Source: Actinomycetes bacterium
GTDB taxonomy: Bacteria; Actinomycetota; Actinomycetes; JAHEKZ01
Direction of reading: 5' to 3'
Length of the DNA stretch: 15,143 nt
Assembly: GCA_027117675.1 (NCBI GenBank)
Contig: JAJAYM010000308.1
Coordinates: forward strand, 1-15,143
Both the position numbers and the translations under genes were made by a program. Below are positions 1-5,794 of this stretch, in pieces. The notes under the pieces are model-generated. The model saw only the letters and a program-made list of their open reading frames with translations, did no database searches and was not told the DNA's origin. Numbering within the stretch: position 1 is the first letter of the stretch; each line of letters starts with the position of its first letter.

Positions 1-50
1 CACTCGGCCCGTCCCTATTGGACAGTCCGAGCGGAGCGCCGAGTACGCAC

Positions 51-123
51 GGCCCCGTTGTGTAGCGGCCTAGCACGCCGCCCTCTCAAGGCGGTAGCGC
101 GGGTTCGAATCCCGTCGGGGCTA
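51..123 (+). tRNA. tRNA-Glu, anticodon CUC
   Basis: The sequence folds as a complete cloverleaf of 73 bases. The 7-bp acceptor stem pairs 51-57 with 116-122 and has a G-U first pair. The anticodon stem pairs 78-82 with 90-94. The 7-base loop at 83-89 carries CTC at 85-87, which reads the Glu codon GAG. The T stem pairs 99-103 with 111-115 around a TTCGAAT loop. The discriminator is A123 and no CCA is encoded, as is usual in actinobacteria. A tRNA-Glu beside ndgR-leuCD is a familiar arrangement in streptomycetes. The 50 bases upstream show no promoter I can defend. Confidence 0.97.
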
Positions 124-128
124 CGTGC

Positions 129-159
129 CGAAGGCCCAGGTCAGCGACCTGGGCCTTCG
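129..159 (+). terminator. Terminator hairpin of tRNA-Glu
   Basis: A perfect 14-bp inverted repeat (129-142 with 146-159) with a 3-base AGC loop starts 6 bases after the tRNA. It has no clear T-tract, only TCGTTCCC after it, which is common for actinobacterial terminators. Confidence 0.8.
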
Positions 160-189
160 TCGTTCCCACTTTGACCACAACGTGTGACC

Positions 190-210
190 CGCGGTAGGCG
201 GCCTACCGCG
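190..210 (-). terminator. Hairpin downstream of ndgR, probable terminator
   Basis: A perfect 9-bp inverted repeat (190-198 with 202-210) with a CGG loop lies 23 bases past the ndgR stop codon. The outer flanks 181-187 and 214-220 can extend the pairing imperfectly. It faces the tRNA terminator, so the two converging transcripts are each closed by a hairpin. No T-run follows on the minus strand. Confidence 0.55.
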
Positions 211-233
211 AACTCGCACGTTGCGGGGGCTGG

Positions 234-950
234 TCAGCCGTGTGAGCGGAGCAGCTCGGTCAGCGCGTTGGCGGCGTGGACGACGGCCGGCGCGTGCATG
301 CGACCGGGCTGTCGGGTGAGGCGCTCCAGGGGTCCAGAGACCGAGACCCCCGCGATCACCTTGCCACCTGGCCCGCGGACCGGCGCAGAGACGCTGGCGA
401 CGCCGGCCTCGCGCTCCCCGATGCTCTGCGCCCACCCCCGCCGCCTTACTGCGGCCAGCATGGATGCGGTGAACAGAGCCCCCTTCAGCCCGCGGTGGAG
501 TCGGTCCGGCTCTTCCCAGGCGAGTAGCACCTGGGCTGCTGACCCGGCTGCCATCGACAGCACCGTGCCAACGGGGACTGTGTCGCGAAGACCGGAGAGA
601 CGCTCGGCGGCGGCGACGCACATGCGTTGCTCGCCTTGGCGTCGGTAGAGCTGCGTGCTCTCGGCCGTGCTGTCGCGCAACGCGTTGAGGATTCCGCCAG
701 CCGCAGCGAGAAGTCGGTCCTCACCTGCCGCTGCCGCGAGTTCGCCGAGACGGGGGCCGAGAACGAAGCGACCCTGCAGGTCGCGCCCGACTAGTCGGTG
801 GTGCTCCAGGGCGACAGCGAGTCGATACGCCGTTGGTCGGGCGAGTCCGGTCGCAGTGACCAGCCCTGCGAGGTTCTGCGGCCCAGCTTCGAGGGCGCCG
901 AGCACGAGGTTGGCCTTGTCCAGAACACCGACTCCGCTAGAGTTGTCCAT
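234..950 (-). CDS. ndgR: IclR-family transcriptional regulator NdgR
   Basis: This 238-residue protein matches the usual length of NdgR (AreB), the IclR-family regulator of leucine and other amino-acid genes in Streptomyces. The N-terminus MDNSSGVGVLDKANLVLGAL is nearly the family signature. A winged helix-turn-helix follows at about residues 25-60 (GLARPTAYRLAVALEHH). The C-terminal IclR effector domain contains the blocks VAAAERLSGLRDTVPVG and RRRGWAQSIGEREAGVASVS. I chose the ATG at 950 because the conserved family N-terminus begins there; an open frame continues upstream but is not conserved. No Shine-Dalgarno is visible, and a promoter-like pair places transcription start close to the ATG, so the mRNA may be leaderless. 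In streptomycetes the homologue binds the shared ndgR-leuC intergenic region, so it probably controls leuCD here. The effector cannot be read from sequence. Confidence 0.96.
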   Translation of the reverse strand: MDNSSGVGVLDKANLVLGALEAGPQNLAGLVTATGLARPTAYRLAVALEHHRLVGRDLQGRFVLGPRLGELAAAAGEDRLLAAAGGILNALRDSTAESTQLYRRQGEQRMCVAAAERLSGLRDTVPVGTVLSMAAGSAAQVLLAWEEPDRLHRGLKGALFTASMLAAVRRRGWAQSIGEREAGVASVSAPVRGPGGKVIAGVSVSGPLERLTRQPGRMHAPAVVHAANALTELLRSHG

Positions 951-956
951 AACCCG

Positions 957-985
957 ATACTGCCGTTTCGACATCTGAGACGCAA
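957..985 (-). promoter_or_regulatory. Candidate ndgR promoter
   Basis: On the minus strand, TTGCGT (985 to 980) and CAGTAT (962 to 957) are separated by 17 bases, which suits -35 and -10 elements. A start 6-7 bases after the -10 falls at or next to the ATG at 950. This fits a leaderless mRNA and the missing Shine-Dalgarno. The -10 match is modest. Confidence 0.4.
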
Positions 986-1008
986 GCAAGACGCAAGTGC
1001 GACGCAGA
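964..1008. promoter_or_regulatory. Candidate NdgR operator with 11-bp phased repeats
   Basis: The 92-base divergent region contains an imperfect palindrome, CGTTTC-7 bases-GAGACG at 964-982 with one mismatch per arm. It overlaps three direct repeats of GACGCA starting at exactly 979, 990 and 1001; the first two extend to GACGCAAG. The 11-base period puts the copies on one face of the helix. The palindrome overlaps the candidate ndgR promoter, as expected for autorepression. NdgR binding in this gap is known from Streptomyces; assigning it to these bases is inference. Confidence 0.45.
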
Positions 1009-1042
1009 ATCGTTGCAGAGCATGCTTGAGCAAGGAGGAACC

Positions 1043-2488
1043 ATGGATGCCAAACAGATCCCACGCGCACTGGCGGAGAAGGTGTGGGATGCCCATGTTG
1101 TTCGTCGCGTCAGCGGCGAGCCTGACCTCCTCTTCATCGACCTTCACCTGGTCCACGAGGTGACCAGCCCGCAGGCTTTCGACGGTCTGCGGAGTGCCGG
1201 GCGGCCGGTGCACCGCCCCGACCTCACTTTGGCCACCGAGGACCACAACGTCCCGACGCTCGACATCGACCGGCCGATCGCTGACCCGGTCTCGCGTATC
1301 CAAGTCGAGGCGCTGCGCAAGAACTGCGCTGACTTCGGCGTGCCACTCTTTCCGCTGGGCTCTGACGACCAGGGAATCGTCCACGTCGTTGGACCTCAGC
1401 TCGGCGTCACTCAGCCAGGTATGACGATCGTCTGCGGCGACAGCCATACCTCAACGCACGGTGCCTTCGGTGCTCTGGCGTTCGGGATCGGTACCAGTGA
1501 GGTCGAGCACGTACTGGCAACGCAAACCTTGCCGCTGCGGCCGTTCAAGACCATGGCAATCACTGTCGAAGGGGACCTGCCAGCCGATGTCACGGCCAAG
1601 GATCTGATCCTTGCCGTGATCGCCGAGATTGGTACGGGCGGTGGCCAAGGCTACGTGCTGGAATACCGCGGCAGTGCCATTGAGAACCTCTCGATCGAAG
1701 CCCGTATGACGGTCTGCAACATGTCGATCGAAGCGGGTGCGCGGGCGGGGATGATCGCGCCAGATGCCACCACCTACGAGTACCTGCGCGGTCGCCCCCA
1801 CGCGCCGACAGGTGCCGACTGGGATCGCGCCGTGCAGTGGTGGAGCAGCTTGCCCACCGATCCGGCGGCATCCTTCGATCGCGAGGTGGTGATCGACGCA
1901 GCGAACTTGAAGCCGTTCGTGACATGGGGAACGAATCCGGGCCAGGGTCTGCCGCTGTCGTCATCGGTGCCCGACCCCGCGCAGATCACTGACCCAGGCG
2001 AACGATCGGCGGCCGAGCGAGCGCTTGAGTACATGGACCTCGTCCCGGGAACGCCTTTGACGGACATCAGCGTCGACACGGTCTTCCTCGGTTCGTGCAC
2101 CAATGGCCGGATTGAGGATCTGCGGGCCGCCGCTGCGATCCTCGAGGGGCGCACGGTCGCAGACGGCGTCCGGATGCTCGTCGTTCCGGGGTCGGTGCGT
2201 GTGCGGCTTGAGGCTGAAACCGAGGGACTGGATCAGATCTTCGTCGGCGCGGGTGCAGAGTGGCGGCACGCAGGGTGTTCGATGTGTCTGGGGATGAACC
2301 CCGACCAGCTGGCACCTGGGGAGCGCAGCGCCTCGACCTCGAACCGCAACTTCGAAGGGCGGCAGGGAAAAGGTGGGCGAACCCATCTGGTGTCACCACA
2401 GGTCGCAGCAGCAACAGCTGTTACTGGACGATTAACCAGCCCCAGCGACCTCCCGGACGCCGTCAGCGGCGTACCGACGAGAGCCTAG
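1043..2488 (+). CDS. leuC: 3-isopropylmalate dehydratase large subunit
   Basis: LeuC is the [4Fe-4S] aconitase-family subunit that, with LeuD, isomerises 2-isopropylmalate to 3-isopropylmalate in leucine synthesis. The 481-residue protein is full length. The cluster ligands are visible as Cys352 in GSCTNGR and Cys412/Cys415 in CSMCLGMN. Other family blocks are DLHLVHEVTSPQAF, ATEDHNVPT, CGDSHTSTHGAFGALAFGIG and NRNFEGRQGKGGRTHLVSP. The ATG at 1043 follows AAGGAGG (1032-1038) by 4 bases; the upstream in-frame TTG at 1013 has no such site. leuD follows after 15 bases, so the two subunits are co-expressed. The divergent ndgR and the repeats before the gene suggest control by NdgR. Confidence 0.98.
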   Translation: MDAKQIPRALAEKVWDAHVVRRVSGEPDLLFIDLHLVHEVTSPQAFDGLRSAGRPVHRPDLTLATEDHNVPTLDIDRPIADPVSRIQVEALRKNCADFGVPLFPLGSDDQGIVHVVGPQLGVTQPGMTIVCGDSHTSTHGAFGALAFGIGTSEVEHVLATQTLPLRPFKTMAITVEGDLPADVTAKDLILAVIAEIGTGGGQGYVLEYRGSAIENLSIEARMTVCNMSIEAGARAGMIAPDATTYEYLRGRPHAPTGADWDRAVQWWSSLPTDPAASFDREVVIDAANLKPFVTWGTNPGQGLPLSSSVPDPAQITDPGERSAAERALEYMDLVPGTPLTDISVDTVFLGSCTNGRIEDLRAAAAILEGRTVADGVRMLVVPGSVRVRLEAETEGLDQIFVGAGAEWRHAGCSMCLGMNPDQLAPGERSASTSNRNFEGRQGKGGRTHLVSPQVAAATAVTGRLTSPSDLPDAVSGVPTRA

Positions 2489-2503
2489 GAGTCGGAGCAG
2501 ACG

Positions 2504-3097
2504 ATGAAGAAGTTCACCACCCATACCGGCCGCGTCCTGCCGCTGCGGCGCAGCAATGTCGATACCGATCAAATCATCCCCGCCGTGTACCTCAAGCGCA
2601 TCACGCGCGACGGGTTCGAGGACGGCCTCTTCGCCGCATGGCGCAAAGATCCCGCATTCGTGCTCAACCAGCCGAAGTACGCGGGGGCAACCGTTCTGGT
2701 CGCCGGGCCTGAGTTCGGTACCGGGTCCTCCCGCGAACACGCAGTGTGGGCTTTGCAGAACTACGGGTTTCGCATCGTGATCTCACCTCGGTTTGCCGAC
2801 ATCTTCCGAGGCAACAGCCTCAAGGGTGGTCTGCTGACGGTTGAGCTTCCCGACGATGTCGTCGAGCGCTTGTGGGCGCTTGCCGAGTCAGACCCGGCCG
2901 CCGAGGTCGTGGTGGATCTGGAGGCGCGCTCGATCAATTTCGGTGGTGAATCACAACCGTTTGAGCTCGATGACTATGCGCGGTGGCGGCTCCTTGAAGG
3001 GCTCGACGATGTGAGTTTGACCTTGCGCCACACCGATCTCATCGCCGAGTTTGAGGTAGCGCGTCCAGCGTGGATGCCAAGAACCGTTGCTGGATAA
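2504..3097 (+). CDS. leuD: 3-isopropylmalate dehydratase small subunit
   Basis: LeuD is the swivelling small subunit that completes the isopropylmalate isomerase active site with LeuC. The 197 residues match the usual bacterial length. Recognisable blocks are VDTDQIIPAVYLKRI near the N-terminus, the substrate-binding motif FGTGSSREHAVWAL around residues 70-85, and SPRFADIFRGNSLKGGLL around residues 95-110. The ATG at 2504 follows GGAG (2494-2497) by 6 bases. It lies 15 bases after the leuC stop, so it is the second gene of a two-gene operon. No clear terminator follows: the 166 bases to hupB contain the hupB leader instead. No residues look degenerate. Confidence 0.98.
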   Translation: MKKFTTHTGRVLPLRRSNVDTDQIIPAVYLKRITRDGFEDGLFAAWRKDPAFVLNQPKYAGATVLVAGPEFGTGSSREHAVWALQNYGFRIVISPRFADIFRGNSLKGGLLTVELPDDVVERLWALAESDPAAEVVVDLEARSINFGGESQPFELDDYARWRLLEGLDDVSLTLRHTDLIAEFEVARPAWMPRTVAG

Positions 3098-3150
3098 GGG
3101 ATCACCAAGAACGATCGCGGCAGCATCCCGAGCGGGTGTGACGAATCTCC

Positions 3151-3180
3151 TTGCAACACAAGGCGTTTTCCGGCGTGTAT
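3151..3180 (+). promoter_or_regulatory. Candidate hupB promoter
   Basis: TTGCAA (3151-3156) and GTGTAT (3175-3180) lie 18 bases apart upstream of hupB. Transcription from here would give a leader of about 75 bases containing the hairpin at 3220-3239. The -10 match is only fair and I saw no better pair in the leuD-hupB gap. Confidence 0.35.
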
Positions 3181-3219
3181 GCGTTGTGTCCAGGCCCCAG
3201 ATTGCCTAACGTTTCCAGA

Positions 3220-3239
3220 GATCGGGAAAACGCCCGATC
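3220..3239 (+). other. Hairpin in the hupB leader
   Basis: GATCGGG (3220-3226) and CCCGATC (3233-3239) form a perfect 7-bp stem around an AAAACG loop, ending 12 bases before the hupB Shine-Dalgarno. It could be a leader structure, the last trace of a leuD terminator, or an operator. Confidence 0.4.
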
Positions 3240-3263
3240 ACACAGGCTTTCGAAGGGGAAGTA

Positions 3264-3686
3264 GTGAACAAGGCTCAGTTGATTGATGAACTCGCCGGCC
3301 AGTTCGACGGCAACCGCCGCGCTGCCCAGAACGCGCTCGAGGCGGTGATCGGCACGATCACCCGCCAGGTAGCCAAGGGTGAGCCCGTGGCCATCACCGG
3401 ATTTGGCAAGTTCGAGCGTCGTATCCGTCCCGCCGGCACTGCGCGCAACCCGCAGACCGGCGCTACCGTCAAGACGAAGAAGAAGTCCGTCCCCAAGTTC
3501 ACCCCTGGTGCGGAGTTCAAGGCCGTTGTGAATGGCGAGAAGAAACTCGCTGCTCCGGCGAAGAAGGCCGCTGCCAAGAAGACGACCAAGAAGGCCGCTG
3601 CTAAGAAGGCTCCGGTCCGTAAGGCCGCTGCTAAGAAGGCTCCGGTCCGTAAGGCCGCTGCTAAGAAGACGGCTCGCAAGCGCTAG
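3264..3686 (+). CDS. hupB: DNA-binding protein HU with Lys/Ala-rich tail
   Basis: HU binds and bends DNA without strict sequence preference and compacts the nucleoid. Residues 1-90 are a standard HU fold: MNKAQLIDELA at the start, ITGFGKFERR, and the DNA-intercalating arm with RNPQTG at residues 61-66. Residues about 92-140 form a basic tail of KKAAAKK and APVRK units, the architecture of mycobacterial HupB (Hlp) and streptomycete HupS, presumed to add DNA contacts and to be open to lysine modification. The GTG at 3264 follows GAAGGGG (3252-3258) by 5 bases and gives the expected N-terminus. The gene stands alone, with its own leader and a strong terminator hairpin 12 bases after the stop. 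Total length is 140 residues, shorter than mycobacterial HupB because the tail is shorter. Confidence 0.97.
   Translation: MNKAQLIDELAGQFDGNRRAAQNALEAVIGTITRQVAKGEPVAITGFGKFERRIRPAGTARNPQTGATVKTKKKSVPKFTPGAEFKAVVNGEKKLAAPAKKAAAKKTTKKAAAKKAPVRKAAAKKAPVRKAAAKKTARKR
3591..3668 (+). repeat. 30-bp tandem repeat in the hupB tail
   Basis: Two identical 30-base units (3591-3620, 3621-3650) are followed by 18 bases of a third (3651-3668). Each unit encodes KAAAKKAPVR in frame (residues 110-119, 120-129, part of 130-139). Perfect identity, including third codon positions, points to recent duplication and likely length variation between strains. Confidence 0.95.
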
Positions 3687-3698
3687 ATCAGATCGAGT

Positions 3699-3735
3699 CA
3701 AGAAGGCCTGGACCGTTGCGGTCCGGGCCTTCTTG
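3699..3735 (+). terminator. hupB terminator hairpin
   Basis: A 16-bp stem (3699-3714 with 3720-3735, one G-U pair) with a GTTGC loop starts 12 bases after the hupB stop. No T-run follows. The 3' arm also belongs to a second perfect hairpin, 7-bp arms at 3731-3737 and 3741-3747 around TGT, so two folds compete. Confidence 0.85.
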
Positions 3736-3825
3736 CATGTTGCAAGAGGTGGGGCCACTGGCGCAGCCTGAGGGGACGTCCGATCGAGCGGGCGCCCTCG
3801 AGGTGATTCTGGGGACGGGAGGGGG

Positions 3826-4077
3826 ATGCCGAAGTTGTGGATGCGGGTGAGCGGTCTTGGTTGCGGAGCGGTACCCGCGGTAGTCGCGGTTATTGCTCCG
3901 CTGTTGGTGCGTTCGGCGATCTTCTTGGCGTCCGCGGTGATTGGGCTCCTGGTGGCCAAGGCCACCCTCGACGGCATGAGCATCGATGCGTCGTCGTTCA
4001 TCGCCGTTGTCTTGGTTTTCGCTGTGCTGCATGTTGCTACGGGCTCAACGGGAAGGTCACCAGCGTTAGCGATATAA
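3826..4077 (+). CDS. Small membrane protein, truncated phage-holin-4-like
   Basis: This 83-residue product is mostly hydrophobic, with segments at about residues 11-28, 30-45 and 56-70. The stretch from LLVRSAIFLASAVIGLLVA through TLDGMSIDASSFIAVVLVFA resembles the first half of the four-helix family called mycobacterial 4-TMS phage holin superfamily IV, which is common in actinobacterial chromosomes and not necessarily prophage. Family members usually run to about 110-130 residues with four helices. Here homology stops near residue 69, and the last 14 residues are read antisense through the 3' end of the neighbouring minus-strand gene. The start at 3826 directly follows a GGGAGGGGG run; an in-frame ATG at 3841 is an alternative. 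Family assignment is from memory of its pattern, and the gene may be a non-functional remnant. Confidence 0.5.
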   Translation: MPKLWMRVSGLGCGAVPAVVAVIAPLLVRSAIFLASAVIGLLVAKATLDGMSIDASSFIAVVLVFAVLHVATGSTGRSPALAI

Positions 4078-4267
4078 CGGCGACGCTGGCACCTGACCCG
4101 GACACGATGGCGCGTACTCGTTGCCCTTGGCGCATGGTCCGTAATGCTCCTCCGGTCCATGCGCCGGCGGTAAAGGTGATTACCTCGCCGTGGTCGGTAA
4201 TCACCGACCCGGTTCCGGTGCTGGCGTCGAGCTCATGCACCGTTGCCTGGATCGGTTGGGTCGTCAT
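4037..4267 (-). CDS. Cold-shock-domain-like small protein
   Basis: The 76-residue product resembles small cold-shock-like (OB-fold) proteins found beside cofC in other actinobacteria. It has QATVHELDASTGTGSVITDH, then GEVITFTAGAW, then MRQGQRVRAIVSGSG and a terminal ISLTLVTF strand. This fits a short beta-barrel, but the classic RNP1 KGFGFI and RNP2 VFVH motifs of CspA are not intact, so nucleic-acid binding is uncertain. The ATG at 4267 lies 5 bases after the cofC stop on the same strand, which suggests co-transcription; the Shine-Dalgarno is weak. Its last 41 bases overlap, tail to tail, the plus-strand membrane protein ending at 4077. Confidence 0.7.
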   Translation of the reverse strand: MTTQPIQATVHELDASTGTGSVITDHGEVITFTAGAWTGGALRTMRQGQRVRAIVSGSGASVAVISLTLVTFPLSP

Positions 4268-4272
4268 GGCGG

Positions 4273-4902
4273 TCAGCCTAGCCACGAGCTGATGGCCGGG
4301 TCGGACAGGAGCGATGCCGTCTGTGGCCCCAGGCCGAGCAGCCGGGCATACCGAAGATCGGCGACGGTATCGACGTCGCATGCCACGTCCGGAGCGCTCG
4401 CGATCAAGGCGGCCCCTGCCTTGGCATGCGCCACCGCAGAGCGGTCTCCGAAGCGCGGGCCGAGGTCGGACGGCAACAGCGCGGTCAGAACAGTCGTACC
4501 GGTGCCCTCACGGTCGGCCACCATCGCGAAATGGTGCTGTTGGGCATCGCGGAGAACCGCGAACAACGAGCCCGCTCGCAGAGCAGGTAAATCGGCGACC
4601 ACGACCGCGAGCGGTGTTGGCTGGCCAACCTGCGTGCTGAGGTACCTGCGGAGGGCCACGTTTAGTGAGGCAGTGGGGTCCGGTTGGACTACGACGCTCT
4701 CAACGCCCCGGAGAACGCTTGAGCCGATCAGTGCGCGATCACGAATGAGCACCGAGACGGTGTTCACGTCGGAGCAGTTGGCTAGTGCCGCGAGTGTGTC
4801 AGCAGTCATCGCCCGCACGATGTGGCGCCGGGCTGCAGGCGGCAGCTCGAGCCGCGACTTGGCCGTATCCCAGCCCTTGACGGGAACGACTACCTGCCAC
4901 AT
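4273..4902 (-). CDS. cofC: 2-phospho-L-lactate/PEP guanylyltransferase
   Basis: CofC (FbiD in mycobacteria) uses GTP to activate 2-phospholactate or phosphoenolpyruvate, the step before side-chain transfer in coenzyme F420 synthesis. The 209-residue protein begins WQVVVPVKGWDTAKSRLEL, the nucleotide-binding start typical of the family. It continues with VVVADLPALRAGSL around residues 98-111, DREGTGTTVL around 130-139, FGDRSAVAHAKAGA around 150-163 and DVDTVADL near the end. The ATG at 4902 gives this N-terminus; an open frame continues upstream but is repetitive and unlike the family. No good Shine-Dalgarno precedes it, so the message may be leaderless. Its presence predicts cofD/fbiA, fbiB and fbiC elsewhere in the genome. 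It heads a minus-strand pair with the cold-shock-like gene. Confidence 0.93.
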   Translation of the reverse strand: MWQVVVPVKGWDTAKSRLELPPAARRHIVRAMTADTLAALANCSDVNTVSVLIRDRALIGSSVLRGVESVVVQPDPTASLNVALRRYLSTQVGQPTPLAVVVADLPALRAGSLFAVLRDAQQHHFAMVADREGTGTTVLTALLPSDLGPRFGDRSAVAHAKAGAALIASAPDVACDVDTVADLRYARLLGLGPQTASLLSDPAISSWLG

Positions 4903-4927
4903 CTGAGGCAGCGTACGTCCTCGATTC

Positions 4928-4955
4928 GGCGACCAACCCAGTGGCGACCAACCCA
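4928..4955. repeat. 13-bp direct repeat upstream of cofC
   Basis: GGCGACCAACCCA occurs at 4928-4940 and again at 4943-4955, identical and spaced 15 bases start to start. It sits 26 bases upstream of cofC, between cofC and the remains of plsC. It could be an operator for either gene or a small duplication. Confidence 0.7.
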
Positions 4956-5050
4956 TGTAGGGCGAGGTCCTCGACAGCACCCAGAGTGGACATCAGACTT
5001 GGGGGGCGCATCCGGTGTTTGCGCTGGCAGCGGAGCCGAGAGGGGTGGAT

Positions 5051-5794
5051 GTGACCATCGACGATGGTCCCGGTGCCGCGTACGCAGTCGCGCAGTCGCT
5101 CGGTCGGCCCTTCGCCCATCAACGCGGATGGTGAGCCGTCATGACTGGAATGGGCAAGAGCATCTGCCTTCCTTCGGCGGCTGCATCGTGGTCTCCAACC
5201 ACAGGTCGCACGCCGACCCGAGCAGCATCGGCGACCTCTTCGACGCCACTGGCCGACGCCCTGGGTTTCTCGGGATGGCGGAGCTCTTCGATGTGCCGGT
5301 CATCGGCTGCCTCCTGCAGTCAGCTGGACAGCTTCCGGTTCAGCGCGAGAGTGAACACGCCCGGGCAGCTCTCGCGGCGGCTGCGTGGCGATCTACCCGG
5401 AGGGGACGCTGTCTCGCGACCCAGACCTTTGGCCGATGGTGGCTAAGACGGGGGCGGCCCGAGTGCGGTTGCTGACCGGCTGCCCTGTCGTGCCGGTTGC
5501 GCAGTGGGGACCGCAGGACCTAATCGCACCTGGTGGCCGCATTCCCCGCGTCTGGCGAAGGCCACTGATGCGGGTGCGAGCCGGGCCACCGCTGGAGTTG
5601 ACCGGCGCGGATCCGCATGATTTTCGTGTGTAACCGCGTCGATCATGGCGTCGCTCAGCCGACTCTTACGTGACCTTCGACATGAGGGTGCGCCGACTTT
5701 CCTCTTCGATCCGCGCGCGTCCGACCGGCCACAGACCTTTGACCCGCGCGAGAATCGTGACGATCCATCGATACCGGGCGAAAGGAGGTCGTGA
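5051..5794 (+). pseudogene. plsC: 1-acylglycerol-3-phosphate acyltransferase, frameshifted
   Basis: PlsC acylates lysophosphatidate in membrane phospholipid synthesis. Family homology runs through this stretch but changes frame repeatedly. From 5051 to about 5115 one frame reads AAYAVAQSLGRPF after GTG at 5051, which has GAGAGGGG 5 bases upstream. From about 5118 to 5380 a second frame carries MVSRHDWNGQEHLP, the HX4D motif as NHRSHAD (His codon 5200, Asp codon 5215) and ELFDVPVIGCLL. From 5379 to 5630 a third frame carries GCVAIYPEGTLSRDPDLWPM and VVPVAQWGPQ, then stops at TAA 5631. From 5633 the first frame resumes with TASIMASLSRLLRDLRHEGA and ends at TGA 5792-5794, overlapping the gpsA ATG by one base. 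About 7-9 codons also seem missing near 5380. The two catalytic motifs cannot lie on one ordinary polypeptide. The N-terminal frame is the least certain part; sequencing error is the alternative. Confidence 0.85.

Noticed and set aside
18..49. Possible tRNA-Glu promoter (TTGGAC at 18-23)
   Set aside because: No -10 hexamer lies at an acceptable distance; TACGCA at 44-49 is 20 bases away and would overlap the tRNA start region.
951..1070. N-terminal extension of NdgR to position 1070
   Set aside because: The extension is unlike NdgR homologues, crosses the leuC start and its Shine-Dalgarno, and the conserved family start is at 950.
3591..3668. Tandem repeat as a CRISPR array
   Set aside because: The units are contiguous without spacers and encode the HU tail in frame.
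3102..4160. Long open frame of 352 codons on the minus strand across hupB
   Set aside because: It is antisense to hupB, its repeats mirror the HU tail, and the product is low complexity with no family resemblance or ribosome binding site.
5141..5446. Separate 101-codon plus-strand gene inside plsC
   Set aside because: It is an off-frame reading of the plsC region; the adjacent frame carries the PlsC motifs at the same bases.
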